From Dillenia suffruticosa (lineage: Eukaryota; Streptophyta; Magnoliopsida; Dilleniales; Dilleniaceae), in the NCBI GenBank assembly GCA_033439265.1, contig JAVTVX010000010.1, forward strand, positions 28,757,056 to 28,821,055: 64,000 nt of DNA. The letters run 5' to 3'. The position numbers and the translations under genes are program-made. The notes below the pieces were generated by a model. The model did no database searches. It was not told where the DNA came from and saw nothing but the letters and a program-made list of their open reading frames with translations. Below are positions 25,271 to 37,700 of the stretch, in pieces. Position 1 is the stretch's first letter, and each line of letters opens with the position of its first letter.

Positions 25271-26811
25271 TGTTTCTCTCTCTACATTGCGACCTCTCCG
25301 TCTCTTCTTTCCTCTCGCTCCTAACCTATCCTGTCTAACGCAACCTTAGACATTCGTCCATGAACCAAAAACTGAAGAAGAAGCCAAATCTCTATGCCCT
25401 CTGCCGATTGGAGACTTGGTTCTGGTACCAACCTGAAACTGCCGAAACTATAAACTAAAGAGGTTCTTCATTTATGCACTTCAATCTACTCTCGTCGCGT
25501 CGCTTGCATTGCATGAGGTAAAAATTTTGGTTTTCTATTTATTTTTTGATCGAACAATTGTTGGCAACTGGTTTGATAAAATTAGTGATTTTCCTTGTCG
25601 ATTGGGGTTTAAATTCTGATTGTGGTGTTCATGAGTTGGGTTTGGAAATTAAGGTTATTTGTTTATTTATAATAAATTTGTTATGTTGTACATATCTATA
25701 GGAATCTGTGTTTGACATTGTGTTGATTATCACTCTCGGTCCTAGTTGTTATCCGTTTAACTTCGAAAAAAATTCTCTTTTCTGCGCAAGGTGAGAAGCA
25801 GGATTAGATTATGGGCACGGAGGTTTGCTGGTGAGACTAATAAATGAATGGAATTGGGATATGGATGATTTGCCAGAGACAGGTTTTTTTTCCCCCTGAA
25901 TCCTACCAAAGAGGGGGAAAAAAAGGACATGAATGTAAAGAAATCAGTAGGTAGCTAGGCCACATCTAGTGCCTTCTAACCCAGATAGCTCTACATGATT
26001 ATTAACTAGGTTGAGTCTGCTTTGACGTTGTTATGAGAGGCTCTTCAGGGTACGCTCAGCACACACAGAAAAAGAAAAAGCCACTCTTTAAGTTCCTAAA
26101 TCATGTTCAGAAGGCTGGCCAGAGACGGATACCTTTAATCCGTTAATGATCCTGTTAGCCTTCCCTCTTTCCATGTACCTTTATCAAGTCTTTCTGCACT
26201 GGCTCTTCCCTCCCTTCCTTGTCCCCACCCACCAAAAACAAAATATTTGAATATATACATATATTACCCTAAATAGGAGAATACTGGCTCAGACTGCTAG
26301 CTAGACTTCTTGGACTCCGTGCCCCTGACGTTACTTCTGCCTCCGCCCATGGTACCAGTCCCAAACCCCTCTTCGAAATCACCGCCCTTGATTATGCTGA
26401 CCTGACCCATTGAATTGCAAATGTGATTGCGTGTCAATATAACATTGGTCCAACACATGAAATGTACAGAAAAGAATTTTATGGAAGTAAAACAAAGAGT
26501 GCACTTGGGCGGAGCCTACAACCTTGAACTCACAACGCTGCAGCTACCCTCGGTTTCATTTACCGCTACAAATTCCCTTCCAAACAACCCGTCCCTATTT
26601 TCTTCTCTGTCTCACTTTCTCTCATTGTAAATTAGTCTACTGTTAATATCAACTCAATTCTAGTCCACAAATTTGAAGGGCGTAATATTGTGTTGTTCAT
26701 TTAGCAGAATCCAATTGTCTGCTCTCTTTAATCCTTAAGATTGTTGGAAAATTCTATATCGTGATAAGTTTTTGATTGATTTTGCAGTTTCTGAGATTGT
26801 CATGGAAATGA

Positions 26812-29047
26812 TTGTTGCCATGACTGTTTGCAAATCTGTGATCTCGTCCCCGCCAACATTACACGCCAATGTACTATAAGTTGATTCTATTAGCCCCAAA
26901 ATTTTCTTGATTTTTAATTTGGGTTTTGTTACTTTTAAAAGTTATGCACCATGAGGCTTTTAGAACTTGGAAAAATTTTGAATCTTTAATAAAACTTTTT
27001 TAAAGAAACCTGACTGAAGAAATGCCAATTGTTTCCTGTCCATGAAGCCTTTAAAATTAAATGTTCTAATTTAGGATTTGGGACTGTCTTGCATATATTG
27101 ATTTGATTACTTTAGGAAGCCTGCTTTTGTTTTTCCAGCGTTCCTTTCTTTTCTTGTAACAAAGTTTTTTGTTGTGATAATTTTTACTGTCATTTCATAT
27201 CATATACTGTGATCTTTGATTTAGTCAGTGACTTCCTGTTTGTCTTGGGTCATCATATTATGTTATTGGATTTATCTAGTATTTGTGAACTGCATCTCCT
27301 TTTGTTGTCTGTCTTATAATCCTTTCAACTCTTAGAGGACAGGAGTTTATAGTTGTGCATAGTGATTATGTGAATCCCATAGACAGTTTATTGATTGAGC
27401 CACTGGATTTCCATCGAATTTGACACACAGAAAATGTTTTGACCATGATATGTGATTGAAAACTTAGAATCAAGAATTAAATAAGAAAAATATGGGTAAC
27501 CTTTAAGGATAATGACTGTGAAAAACTAATTAACTGATGGTGAAACAACAAAGGAGGCCCAATTGATTATCGGACTATGAATCTCTGTGAAAAGCTTTAA
27601 TCACCGTAGTAACCATCTTGGTTAAAGATCACCAAAATGAGTGATGAATTACTAAACATTATATTCTATATTGTAATATAGAGTTATAACATAGTTCATC
27701 ATCAGCTCTATGATCTTCAATGTGTTTTGTGAAACAACCAACATCTCTAAATAGCCAATGTTTCTAAAAATTTAAGCTAATAGAGTATGAGGTAATATTA
27801 TTTTTATTTTCTAATTCTTCCCCTTATTTCTGAGCTCATCACACCTTTAAAATATTAGAGGGCAACTAACATGCAGAATATTGAATTGGGGGTGACAAGG
27901 GGCCAGGTTCTGGTGACTAGATGTTACCCTGAGTGCCTTCGTCATCTTCCATTACATTTGCCCGTGTGTAAGTGACTTGTGAAATATGGTTTTTGGTTTT
28001 CTTGGCTATTCTTGGGTGTGGCAGGAAGTATTGCAAATAAAATTTGGAATTGGTTGTATTTGCCCACGGATAAGGCAAATAGAAATTTTTTGACATTTGT
28101 TCCTTTGTCTAGTTTTCGGCTACTATGGCGGAAATGAAATTTTAGTGCTTTTGAGTGTATAGAGAGCTCTTTAGATCAGCTAAAAGCTAAGTTAATATCT
28201 TCATTTTGTCTTTGGGCTTCTAGAAATTCTATGGATCTAGATGTAGCTTTTTTTTTTCTTTTTTTTTTTTATTTGATTTGCATTGACTTTCAAGCCTTGT
28301 AATTCCCTTTTGGGTGGCTTCCCATTGAAGTTCTTAATACAGCTTTTTATTCATAAAAAAAAAAAAACATTGAATGGGGTGAAATGGTCTTGCAGCACTA
28401 CCAACAACTCCAAATCTTTAAGCTGATGGAGTAAGGTTTACATATTTTTTTTACTCGAGAAATGAACTTGAGTCTTCTTACATTTTCACTATTATGTGGT
28501 GTTTCATGAATGTTGTCTGCTGTATTGTTTAATTGACATTACAGTTCTCACTCTCATCCATTGCTTGGGATCATATATGCAGTCTTTCGATTCATGGCCA
28601 ATGTTTTCTTTTTCTTCCCCCCCCCTTTATCCTGTCCAGAGAGTTTGTTTGTAGGGAGAGAAGGAATTAGGGGCTCCCAATGTAGCTTTTTAGTAGGAAA
28701 TCCAGTTTACCAACAAAATTAGGGGCTGCCGATGCTTTTCGCAAGGCTAAGAAACATGGGGGTTTGCCCCCAGTGCTACATGTCTGGACGACAAAATTCT
28801 GGTGGCTAACAGGGGAAATAGCATTTCGTGCGATTCAACAGCTCATGAGATGGGGATTCCCTGTGTTGCAGTTTATTCAACCATTGACAAGGATGCACTT
28901 CATGTGAAACTTGCTGATGGATCAGTTTGTATGGGTGAAGCACCAAGCAGTCAATCGTAAGTGGCTTGACACTTGTCTATTTGTTTAGTCTATTGATTCA
29001 TGCACACATTATGTGCTTATGATGTAGCAATTTGTTTGTTTGTTTGT

Positions 29048-29095
<48 letters not shown>

Positions 29096-29892
29096 TCTTT
29101 TCTTTTCTTTTCTTTTCTTTTTTGTTTTTGCAACTGGCCTCTATTGGTTTTGTTAAAACTACTTGTGTTTCATGATCTACATTTTATCTCGAGTACAAGT
29201 GTTTGATATTGTTCTGGGGTTCACATCTAGCCAAGTGTGGTAATTATATTTCAGCCTTTCCTTAAAATTTTTTCCATAATAAGTTGTAGACTCTTGAGAC
29301 TTGCCCATTAAGACTTTCTTAATTACCGGTTTCACTAGGTAGCTAAAATCTCGGGATCCGATCCTTCTAGATAGGGCTGTGTGTAAGTATTCTGTGGTCT
29401 GTTAGTTTAATTACATTCTCTTTGATAAGAGATTTTCACATTTTGTGATCTGATCCATGTCCAAGCAATTTTTCTTGATATGCTTTGATAAGTGAGAGAC
29501 CCTTTAAAATGATCCACTAATTCGCCATAGGCTCATGATTTGCATTTTGTTTTCTCAATTTTTTTTTTAATTTTTATTTTGGGATTCAATAATGACTTAT
29601 TCAAACCCTGGTCCTTTGCAAGCCCGTATAGCATTTCTCATGGGAAAAAAAATGACTTGGTGAGAACTTGGCGCACGTGGTTCATGATGGCCATTCTGAG
29701 CTCTTATTAATCTAAGTTGCTAAAGGCATTTTCTTCCCAAAATTTGCTCTTGCTTTTTTCCCCTCCTTCCGCTTTGAATTTGCCCAAGTTATTATGTGAG
29801 GCTGAATATTGCCTAATGTTAATTTTTGAATGCAGCCTCAAAAAATAGTACCAGTTACCCCAGGAAAACAGTTGAATAGCACGGCTGCATAG
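26812..29892 (+). pseudogene. CAC2: Plastid biotin carboxylase (CAC2) pseudogene, internal exons missing
   Basis: CAC2 is the biotin carboxylase subunit of plastid heteromeric acetyl-CoA carboxylase, which starts fatty acid synthesis. Exon 1 (26812-26870) encodes MEMIVAMTVCKSVISSPP, part of a transit peptide, with a donor at 26871. Exon 2 (about 28655-28956) encodes GIRGSQCSFLVG, then DKILVANRG, EMGIPCVAVYSTIDKDALHV and GEAPSSQS, ending at a good GTAAGT donor. It has an in-frame TAG after YQQN, frame changes before DKILV, and a two-base plus a one-base loss inside the segment after ANRG. A last exon (29836-29892) follows a TGCAG acceptor and reads PQKIVPVTPGKQLNSTAA then stop, fitting the family's C-terminus. 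ATP-grasp and active-site exons are absent. The functional gene must lie elsewhere. Confidence 0.82.
29036..29121. repeat. (TTTG)n(TTG)n(TTTTC)n compound microsatellite
   Basis: A run of TTG units flanked by TTTG and TTTTC units, in the intron between retained exons of the CAC2 pseudogene. The poly-leucine frame across it is an artefact of the repeat. Confidence 0.95.
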
Positions 29893-30704
29893 AAGCACTG
29901 CAGCTAGCAGTGGGGTTGATCTAGGCTTGGTCACCATTTTCGGCATGGGATTTGGTTAGTGTTATTGCTGCTTGGGAATAATTATCCTTTTTTTTCTTCG
30001 GTTTTTTTGGGCTTCCAATGGTTCTGTGAAATGAAATGATACTTAGCTTGTCTGCTCTTATATCTTTGTCTGAGAATTTCAGGATAAGTGTGTCCAGCCC
30101 CTAGTCATTGCAAGCCTATTTTTTCGGCTTCTACATTGAGTCAGTTTAATTTTTGATTCTGTGTTGAGCACCCTAAAAAATCGTAGTCCATATAAATCGT
30201 GTTAACTGAACTGAGTACTTTTTGAAACCAAGTAATAGGCCTCATTATCCTTTTTTTAATGATTGGAAAAAATTCACTGAAGGAAAATTAGGGATGTAAA
30301 TTTGAGTCAGGTTTTGGGTGGCACCTTGAACTGGAGCCAGTCACAGGTACATTAGCTTCAATTTTTTATTTTATGTAATATATTACAATTTCTTCCTTGA
30401 TCATCGCTTGAAATCTGTTGATAATGGCATTCCACGCTACAAGAAGCCTGTTCACCCCAAAAATGAATTAAACAAAAATGCTTGGCATTCATCAAGTGAG
30501 GGTGAGGGAGAGGGTGGATTAGGGACATGTTGGTCTTTTGCAGTAGATGGGAGGAAAGTGCAGAGGCAGAGAGCGAAATGCCCTAATTGCTGGAGAGGCG
30601 AAGAGAGGAGTTGGAACAACTGATGAGGTTAACTATACTGGGGATGCAACCCAATTCAACCCATATCCAAAAGCTTTAACTTTCTTGGACTTTTTATTAC
30701 TATT

Positions 30705-30904
30705 TTTTTTTTGTCATTGATTTAACCACCATCTAGTATCTGAGATTTCATTCCAATTAATCTGGACCGATCCACTGTTAAGCCCTATTAAGAGATAAAT
30801 CTCCCAACGTGATTTTTTTTTGTTTCTATGCTGAGTCAAACCTAGACATGATTGAAGGATCTCAGCGCCTTTCCCACTGAGCCAACCCAACAACCCAACG
30901 TTGG
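30705..30904 (-). mobile_element. tRNA-derived SINE, 200 bp, 12-bp TSD
   Basis: Flanked by TTTATTACTATT at 30693-30704 and 30905-30916. On minus, starting at 30904, an A box TGGCTCAGTGGGAA lies at about 30884-30871 and a B box CTAGGTTTGACTC at about 30845-30833. The body is related to the 24980-25183 element and ends in an A run (T's at 30705-30712). Confidence 0.88.
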
Positions 30905-30916
30905 TTTATTACTATT

Positions 30917-31798
30917 ATTATTCCGTAATTCTTTTTTTTCTGGGGGGAAGGAAAAATTTAATTTATTGTTTTTCTTAAAAGGCTGAACGTAGGAATATTT
31001 TTTGTTTAATAACATACAATACAAAGAATAATTCGATAGTGTCGGGGAAATCCTTACACAGCTTTTTAGCAAATGAATTAGAATCCAATGGTTTTAATTA
31101 CTAATTTTAATTTTTGTCTATTTTATATTCCATAAATCTTATACCTGTGAAATGTTTGTAAGTTGGAATAAACCTTAGTTTAAAAGAAATTTGATACAAT
31201 TAATGGGAACAAGTCACGTTATTTATTTTAATTATTCTCTTGGTGATGAAGTAATGATTTTAGAGGAACATATTTTCTTTAAAAGATACATAGAATGAGG
31301 AGCAGAAGACAGAGAGGCCGTAACAGAGACAAATCAAGGGAAACAATATCAAACATCTGTGACTCAACCCAACTTAATTGATAAAAAAAAAAAAAGAAAA
31401 GAAAACAGTGCCCCGCTTTTTCCTTTTCTTGTTGTGTGCGCTTTGAGGGGGGGGGGGGAGAATACACCAAGGGAGTACAAGTTGTTGCCAATACAACTTT
31501 GCACCTCGACCAGATTATGATACATGATTTCTTGTTTATCTTTTTGCTCGGCAAGGAGTGATGGGGTAGCCAACGCGTTAATGGAGGTGACCACCTTCTT
31601 CCACCCTCTTTGGACATCACCGTCTTTATGCATCACCATTAATGCCACCACCTATCGTAGAAATGGTACATAATATTTACAAGACCATAACATCATACTC
31701 CTCTCTTTTAATTTGAAACCAAAAATACAGAAGGATCAAGAGACTTATCTCGGGGCATAAGAAGCTTGAGTGTCTATCTCATATACAGTAATAGATTC
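30917..31798. other. Intergenic, including the likely SUFB 3' untranslated region
   Basis: No gene recognised. It contains a G run near 31447-31459 and A/T-rich sequence. The SUFB transcript on minus must end somewhere here; I could not fix a poly(A) signal. Confidence 0.4.
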
Positions 31799-34700
31799 TT
31801 AACCAACAGAACCTTCAAGTTTCAAGCTCATGAGCTGATTCACTTCAGCACCAAACTCATCGGGAAGCTCATTGAAAACGTCTCGACAGAACCCAGAAAT
31901 CATTGCAGCCATAGCTTTTTCATAGTCAATTCCCCTCTGCTGGAAGTAGAATAGCTGATCTTCACCAATTTTGGAGGTACTGGCTTCATGTTCAATCCGG
32001 GCACTTGGGTTCTTTACCTGCTTCACAAAAATATAAATAACATATCAAGAATCCAACATTGATATACAGATTGTAATTACTCTTATACTACAATATTACA
32101 ATAGTGAATGGGCTATAGAGCAATTGCAAGCAAATAAAATGCTTTCCTAGGGCAGGACCAGAATGCTTTTGATATTCTTTCAATCATGAGATGGCAAACA
32201 AAACTAGATAATAATGAGCAATGATAGGCTTAAGAGAGCTATTTGTCAATCTGCTCCATAGATGATAGATCATTTATAAACCAAGATGTGAATACACCAG
32301 TGTAAAGTTTACGACACAGCACAAGATAACAATATCTTATTAAAGCACACTACAAGGTCCCATAGAAACCCTTTCAATACTTCTTAAAAAAACTAAAACC
32401 AAAAGTTTTGAAGAGTATAACATAACAGCCTCGTAATAAGTGGATCCAATAATCCCAGACAAATTCCTTAAGCAGATATATATCCACCAGAAACTCATCT
32501 TGAACATTCAACTAATAGACCACTTTGCCTTGATAGTATGTAACCCCAATCCTCCCCCCCCCCCCCAAAAAAAAAGAAAAAGTGCCACACAAAAATATAA
32601 ATATGGGCTGTTTCGGGTATAATCGATTCAATAGTCAACTATCTAGGAAGGGATATTTTTTCATTGCATGATAGAGGTCTAACTAGAAGATCACTCAAAA
32701 GATCCAAGAGCATCAATACTTCAAAAAGGAAGCTTTATGCTTCTCAACACACCTCAATCTACTCTAGAAAAACTAATCCAGTTGTCTCCCTTCTTCAAAT
32801 CCACATGTATGGAAAGGAAAACATCATGATTAAATTCCCAGCATTTGGCTTTTGAAAAAGCTATCTCTTGCTTCACCAAATCAGTCATTGGACTTAACTG
32901 CCTCCCTTAAGTAGCACTCTATGGAAATTTTTGATTTAATTTATTTTTAATATTTTTTCCTTTTCACGGATTCAATATTTAACACTGGTCAGAGAGGCTG
33001 GGCCAGTATTGAAGCTAAATGACTCCCCTTTCTAGAAACAATAATGTTCAGTTGAGATAGGGGGAAGACAAGAAGGATGTAACAGGACCTTTGAGTGAGA
33101 CCATAGAGATTCTAAGGATGGAAAAACATCTTGAGCTTTACTGCGTTGAAAAATTGATGGCTTAGATTCAGTATTGGAGGGAACCTCCCCATTTTGGCTA
33201 CATTCTTTACCACACATCTTTATGTTTTCTTCTTGGAAGGGTTTTCACAGAGGGAGGGAAGTGTTAATGGGGCTGGAGAGATTGAACCTTTTGATCCATG
33301 CACTAGATTAAGATCTATCTTCCTTTTGAGAAAGTTAGGCTGGTCAAAGGCCTAATTTGGCTCCCTTCACTTAGAACCAAGTCTCTAATAATAACAATGT
33401 AGATAAGGCTAAAGTGCCTTAATTAGCACTCTGGGCACTATATAAGGTAACTTGTCAATATTTTGAGAGCAGCAATCTTCATTTGTTAATGGATTAGCAT
33501 CTTCATCAAGGAACCCAATCATGGAAGGCGACTTAAGGTATATATACTACTGTGTGCCTGTAATCATGTCCTGATATTTAAGAAGAAGATACAAGACAAG
33601 AATAATAGTTCTCTCACGGTAGCATGAATTAGTGTTGGAGAAAATGGAATTCTACGCATGCAAAATTTATGTGTCATAAAATTAACAAGATTCGACTAAC
33701 ATCTGGTGAGGCACAAAAGAACATTTCTCTTCTCTAGCACGAGAATGCACACCATGTACACTGGTGAGGGTGAGGGGGAGAGAATGTGTCTGGAAGTAGA
33801 GAGAACATAGAGGCAGAATCAGAGGAGAGCAAATGGTGTGTTAATCATAGAGAGATAGCAAAGTTGGGAGCAGTAATTGCTTGGATTGAAAACATGTGTA
33901 CAACCTACATAATCTTTTAAGTACTCCCCACAAAAGATATCACATCACAGTCCAAGAGTATTGCTAGAAGAGAAAGTATGACACGACTTTGCAGACCAAG
34001 GACAGCTTCCATCAATAATTGTTATGAGTAACACAAATCAGTAAGGCTATGGAAGAAAGTTTGCTCCTTTGACCTTAAATTGGAGAACTCTACACTGATA
34101 TTGGAGGTGATGTTCACTAACAGAGACAAGATTGTCAGTTTCCCATGAAAGTATTCCAAGCCTATGTGACGTGATAAATCTTGTTTAATTGAAAGACACC
34201 TAAATGGGTGATCAATACAGATAGTTCCTGTTACTCCACTCCAACGTAGTGAGCGTAAATAATAAAGGGACTTGATAAACTAAAGTACCTTTATTCACAA
34301 CCTTTGGTTGAACAAGAATTATGTGGGCTTCCAATCATAAAGTATTATAAAATATTGACATGTCATTCCAAGAAGAACAAAAGACTATGTTCACCCAAAT
34401 AATTTGAGTTTATATGACTTTTCGCAAAACTCCAAAGGAAGCACTCCGAGTTTAATGGCTGCCTAAGTCGAGGGCAAAGCACATTACAGATGCAATACAG
34501 ATAAATAAGGGTGCAAAAGGGCAGATAAGCAGCAAACTCTTCATAGAAAATTATTCAATTCCTTGAACAGATTAGCAAAAAAGTAATGCAATATCATATC
34601 CATATGAAAAATCTAAAAAACAGTAAAATTCGATTCAAACCACCAGAAATTCATCTGATTCTGAAGATTGAAAAAAGAAACAAACAGAGCAAAAGTGGAA

Positions 34701-37700
34701 TTAAAGTACCTGTAAATTATATCATATTTCTCTCAAAGCAAAAATCAAAAATACCTTTTGATTCACATCTGGAAACATGAGTTTTGTTTCTTGGGTGGTT
34801 CTTTCATATATTGCCATAGTCATTTGTTGTAATAAATTGAGTATTTGATATTCATTCATTTCATCTATGTTTCATACATAGATAGAATTAGTGTTATATT
34901 TTAGTTGTATTAATACTTCAGATTGATTACCTATTTCTAGTTTAGGTAACCTAGGTTTAATGTATTCTGTTTTAGTGCTTTTCCACTGAAGTTTAACTAT
35001 TTCAAGTTCCTATTCCTGAATAGTTTCTTCAATTGTTTTTTCATCCGAACTGGATTTTATTGTTTTATTTATGACTGTTACACCTTGATTCATAGACTAG
35101 GGTGTTTCATGGACAACTGGTTTAGTTTGTCCTGAGGTTGATCCAATTTTACTAAGTTGAAGTCTTATGGATTTCAAGAATTCTTATTTATTTGTTTTAA
35201 TTTTTTGGTATGTTTGATTAGAAATTTGATAAGGCTTAAAAATACAATTTTTAAGTTTTTTAATTTTCTCTGTTTTATTCAACTCAGAGGGTTCTCCAAA
35301 CTTCTATGACTTTTCTTTCTTGAGATTTTTTATAGGGACCGGCCTCTATTATTTTTGATCCTACAAAAATTCTAACCGTCCAGATGTACAGTACTGGATG
35401 AATGGTACCGAAGGAAATTGATTTTACAATTGATAATTTTACAAAGTATTTTTTTCAAGCTAATAATACCTTTTCTACAAATGTTTACAACATATGAAGT
35501 TTTTCAATTTTAAAATAGTTGTTTAACCATTGAAAGATTTATCAATTTTAATGTAACTGATTGACCATTCAAAGATTTATCAGTTTTAGTGCAACTGATC
35601 GGATAGAAGAGGGGTCCTTTTTTTTATAATCTAACTTTTGGATTTTCAACCCATCAAGCCTTTATTTTTGGGCCTGGGCTATTTTTGAATGGGCCAGATT
35701 TAACCCATCCAGCTCTCTCTCTCTCTTAGTAATAGTTTTATTAAAGATAAAATATCAAAATTTTCTAAATTAAAGGTCGACCAAGAGCTCTAACTCAGAA
35801 TCGGATATATCAGATTTTGTGGATGAACCCTTTTCACTTTGGAGTAGTTGCTTCATGATCTGAAAATACTCCTCTCTGGTTTTTGCCATAGCCAAAAGGG
35901 ATTAAGCATGAAATTTTTGGGTTAGAACTGTTTTATCTGATAAGTTTGGATACAAAAGCCCCTTTGTTTTTGGAAATGGATTTTATTTGGAGTTTTAAAG
36001 GAATTTCACCAGTTAACTTTGAATTTTCTCTGAAAAATAGTGGTTCTATCAAAATTAGCACAATTCAAGTACCATTGGCTAAACAAAGAACTTTGCGCAA
36101 ATGAAAAAAGGTGGGCAGTATGGGAAACTGTTGAGAGTCAAAACATAGAGTCAGATCATCTGCTCCTTAGGACTGTAGTCCCTTAGACACAAGTAGTCCC
36201 AATAGTAAATCCCAAGAAGGGTAGTGAGTCCGTCGGTTTAGCCAATGTTCTGTAAATATATATTTAGATTTGAAGTTTATTTCTATCAGAACTAAATATA
36301 TAATAAATAGTGAAAAAATAACAATCGAAGATTTTGAAAAAAAAAGTAAATGAGTGGGAGATATCCAAAATAAGTATAGCTCAAATATATAAAACACATA
36401 AAATAAATTTCTTTAAAACAGATTGTACCGTTAAAATTGAAGAAAGAGATATTAACTTTTAAAATCATTTGAAACTATATAATTATTTTATAAAAATTCC
36501 TTAGAAAAACATATAAATAAAGGAAACAAATATATTTATATAGGATTAGTTTAAACCGTTTTAAGGCCATTAACCAGAGAATGATTAAACACCTCAATCC
36601 TAATAACTCTTAGAGATGCTAGATATAAAAACTTTTCAGATTCCTTATTAGGAACCATTGAATCTACTTTATAAAAAGGACCCATTTCCTTTGATTGTTC
36701 CCCAAACTTGGTAATATCTTTAAATGACAAAAATATTTTAAAATATTTGATTTTACAAGTTAAATCACATAATTATGATATGATAGATGGATCAATTCCG
36801 CTTGCTCTAATCTATAAAATATATTATAAAGCCATGACAACTGCTTCTGAATCAAAATATAAAATTCATAATAATAGGTGATATATTATTGCTTTATTTG
36901 ATCAAAGTACTGCACTCATTGAAAACCTTATACCACCAAAAATGAATGAGACTATGGACCATCAACTCAGAAACTGTTTGGCAAATTAGTGTAAACTAAC
37001 AGGCTAAAAGAATACGACATTTAGACAAAAGCACAGGATAAATTGAACTCTTCATCAGATGGGAAACTTCAAATTATTCTAAGGCAATCTTTAACATCCA
37101 AATATAAGCATGCCAATGCCAGAACCAAATATGGGAGCAGTTTTCAAGCATTATGGCAAGCAATATGTCAAAGTAAGATATTGAAAGGACATGCCATGGG
37201 ATCAAATAACTCACCTGGATGTAAGGATATGTGTTGGCAGCAGCTTGGTCACCAATAAGCATTGAATCACACTGAGAGGAGTTTCGAGCATTATCTGCTT
37301 TTGACTGAACCTGAACAAGGCCCCTATAACAGTTTCTGGAATGCCCAGCTGAAATGCCTTTTGATATGATCCTACTTCTAGTGTTCTTCCCCTTGTGAAT
37401 CATCTTTGTACCCGTGTCTGCTTGCTGGTAATTATTGGTTAAGGCCACTGAATAGAACTCTCCCACCGTATTATCCCCCTCCAAAACAACACTTGGATAC
37501 TTCCATGTAATAGCCGACCCTGTCTCCACTTGTGTCCAAGAAATCTTAGAGCGATCACCCGCACACAGACCTCTCTTAGTAACAAAGTTATATATTCCTC
37601 CTTTCCCTTCTTCATCACCAGCATACCAATTTTGCACGGTTGAGTATTTTATTTCTGCATCCTCCCCACAACACAGCTCAACCACAGCCGCATGAAGCTG

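Larger units (their letters stand above)
23428..26810. repeat. Segmental duplication, copy B (CAC2-type leader region)
   Basis: Colinear partner of 11702-14700. It differs by an extra 674 bp at 24727-25400 (CCCACT continues as GCAGATTGG in copy A near 13290 but resumes as GCCGATTGG only at 25402 here) and by lacking the 36-bp mini-SINE of copy A. It ends at the start codon of the CAC2-like pseudogene, so it probably contains that gene's ancestral promoter and 5' leader. The leader includes an intron-like segment ending TTTTGCAG at about 26788. Confidence 0.85.

Noticed and set aside
25361-25459. Short frame starting MNQKLKKKPNLYALCRLETW
   Set aside because: It straddles the edge of the 674-bp insertion and has no counterpart start in copy A; at most an upstream frame in a leader.
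29000-29206. 68-codon frame rich in Leu and Phe
   Set aside because: Produced by the TTG/TTTTC microsatellite.
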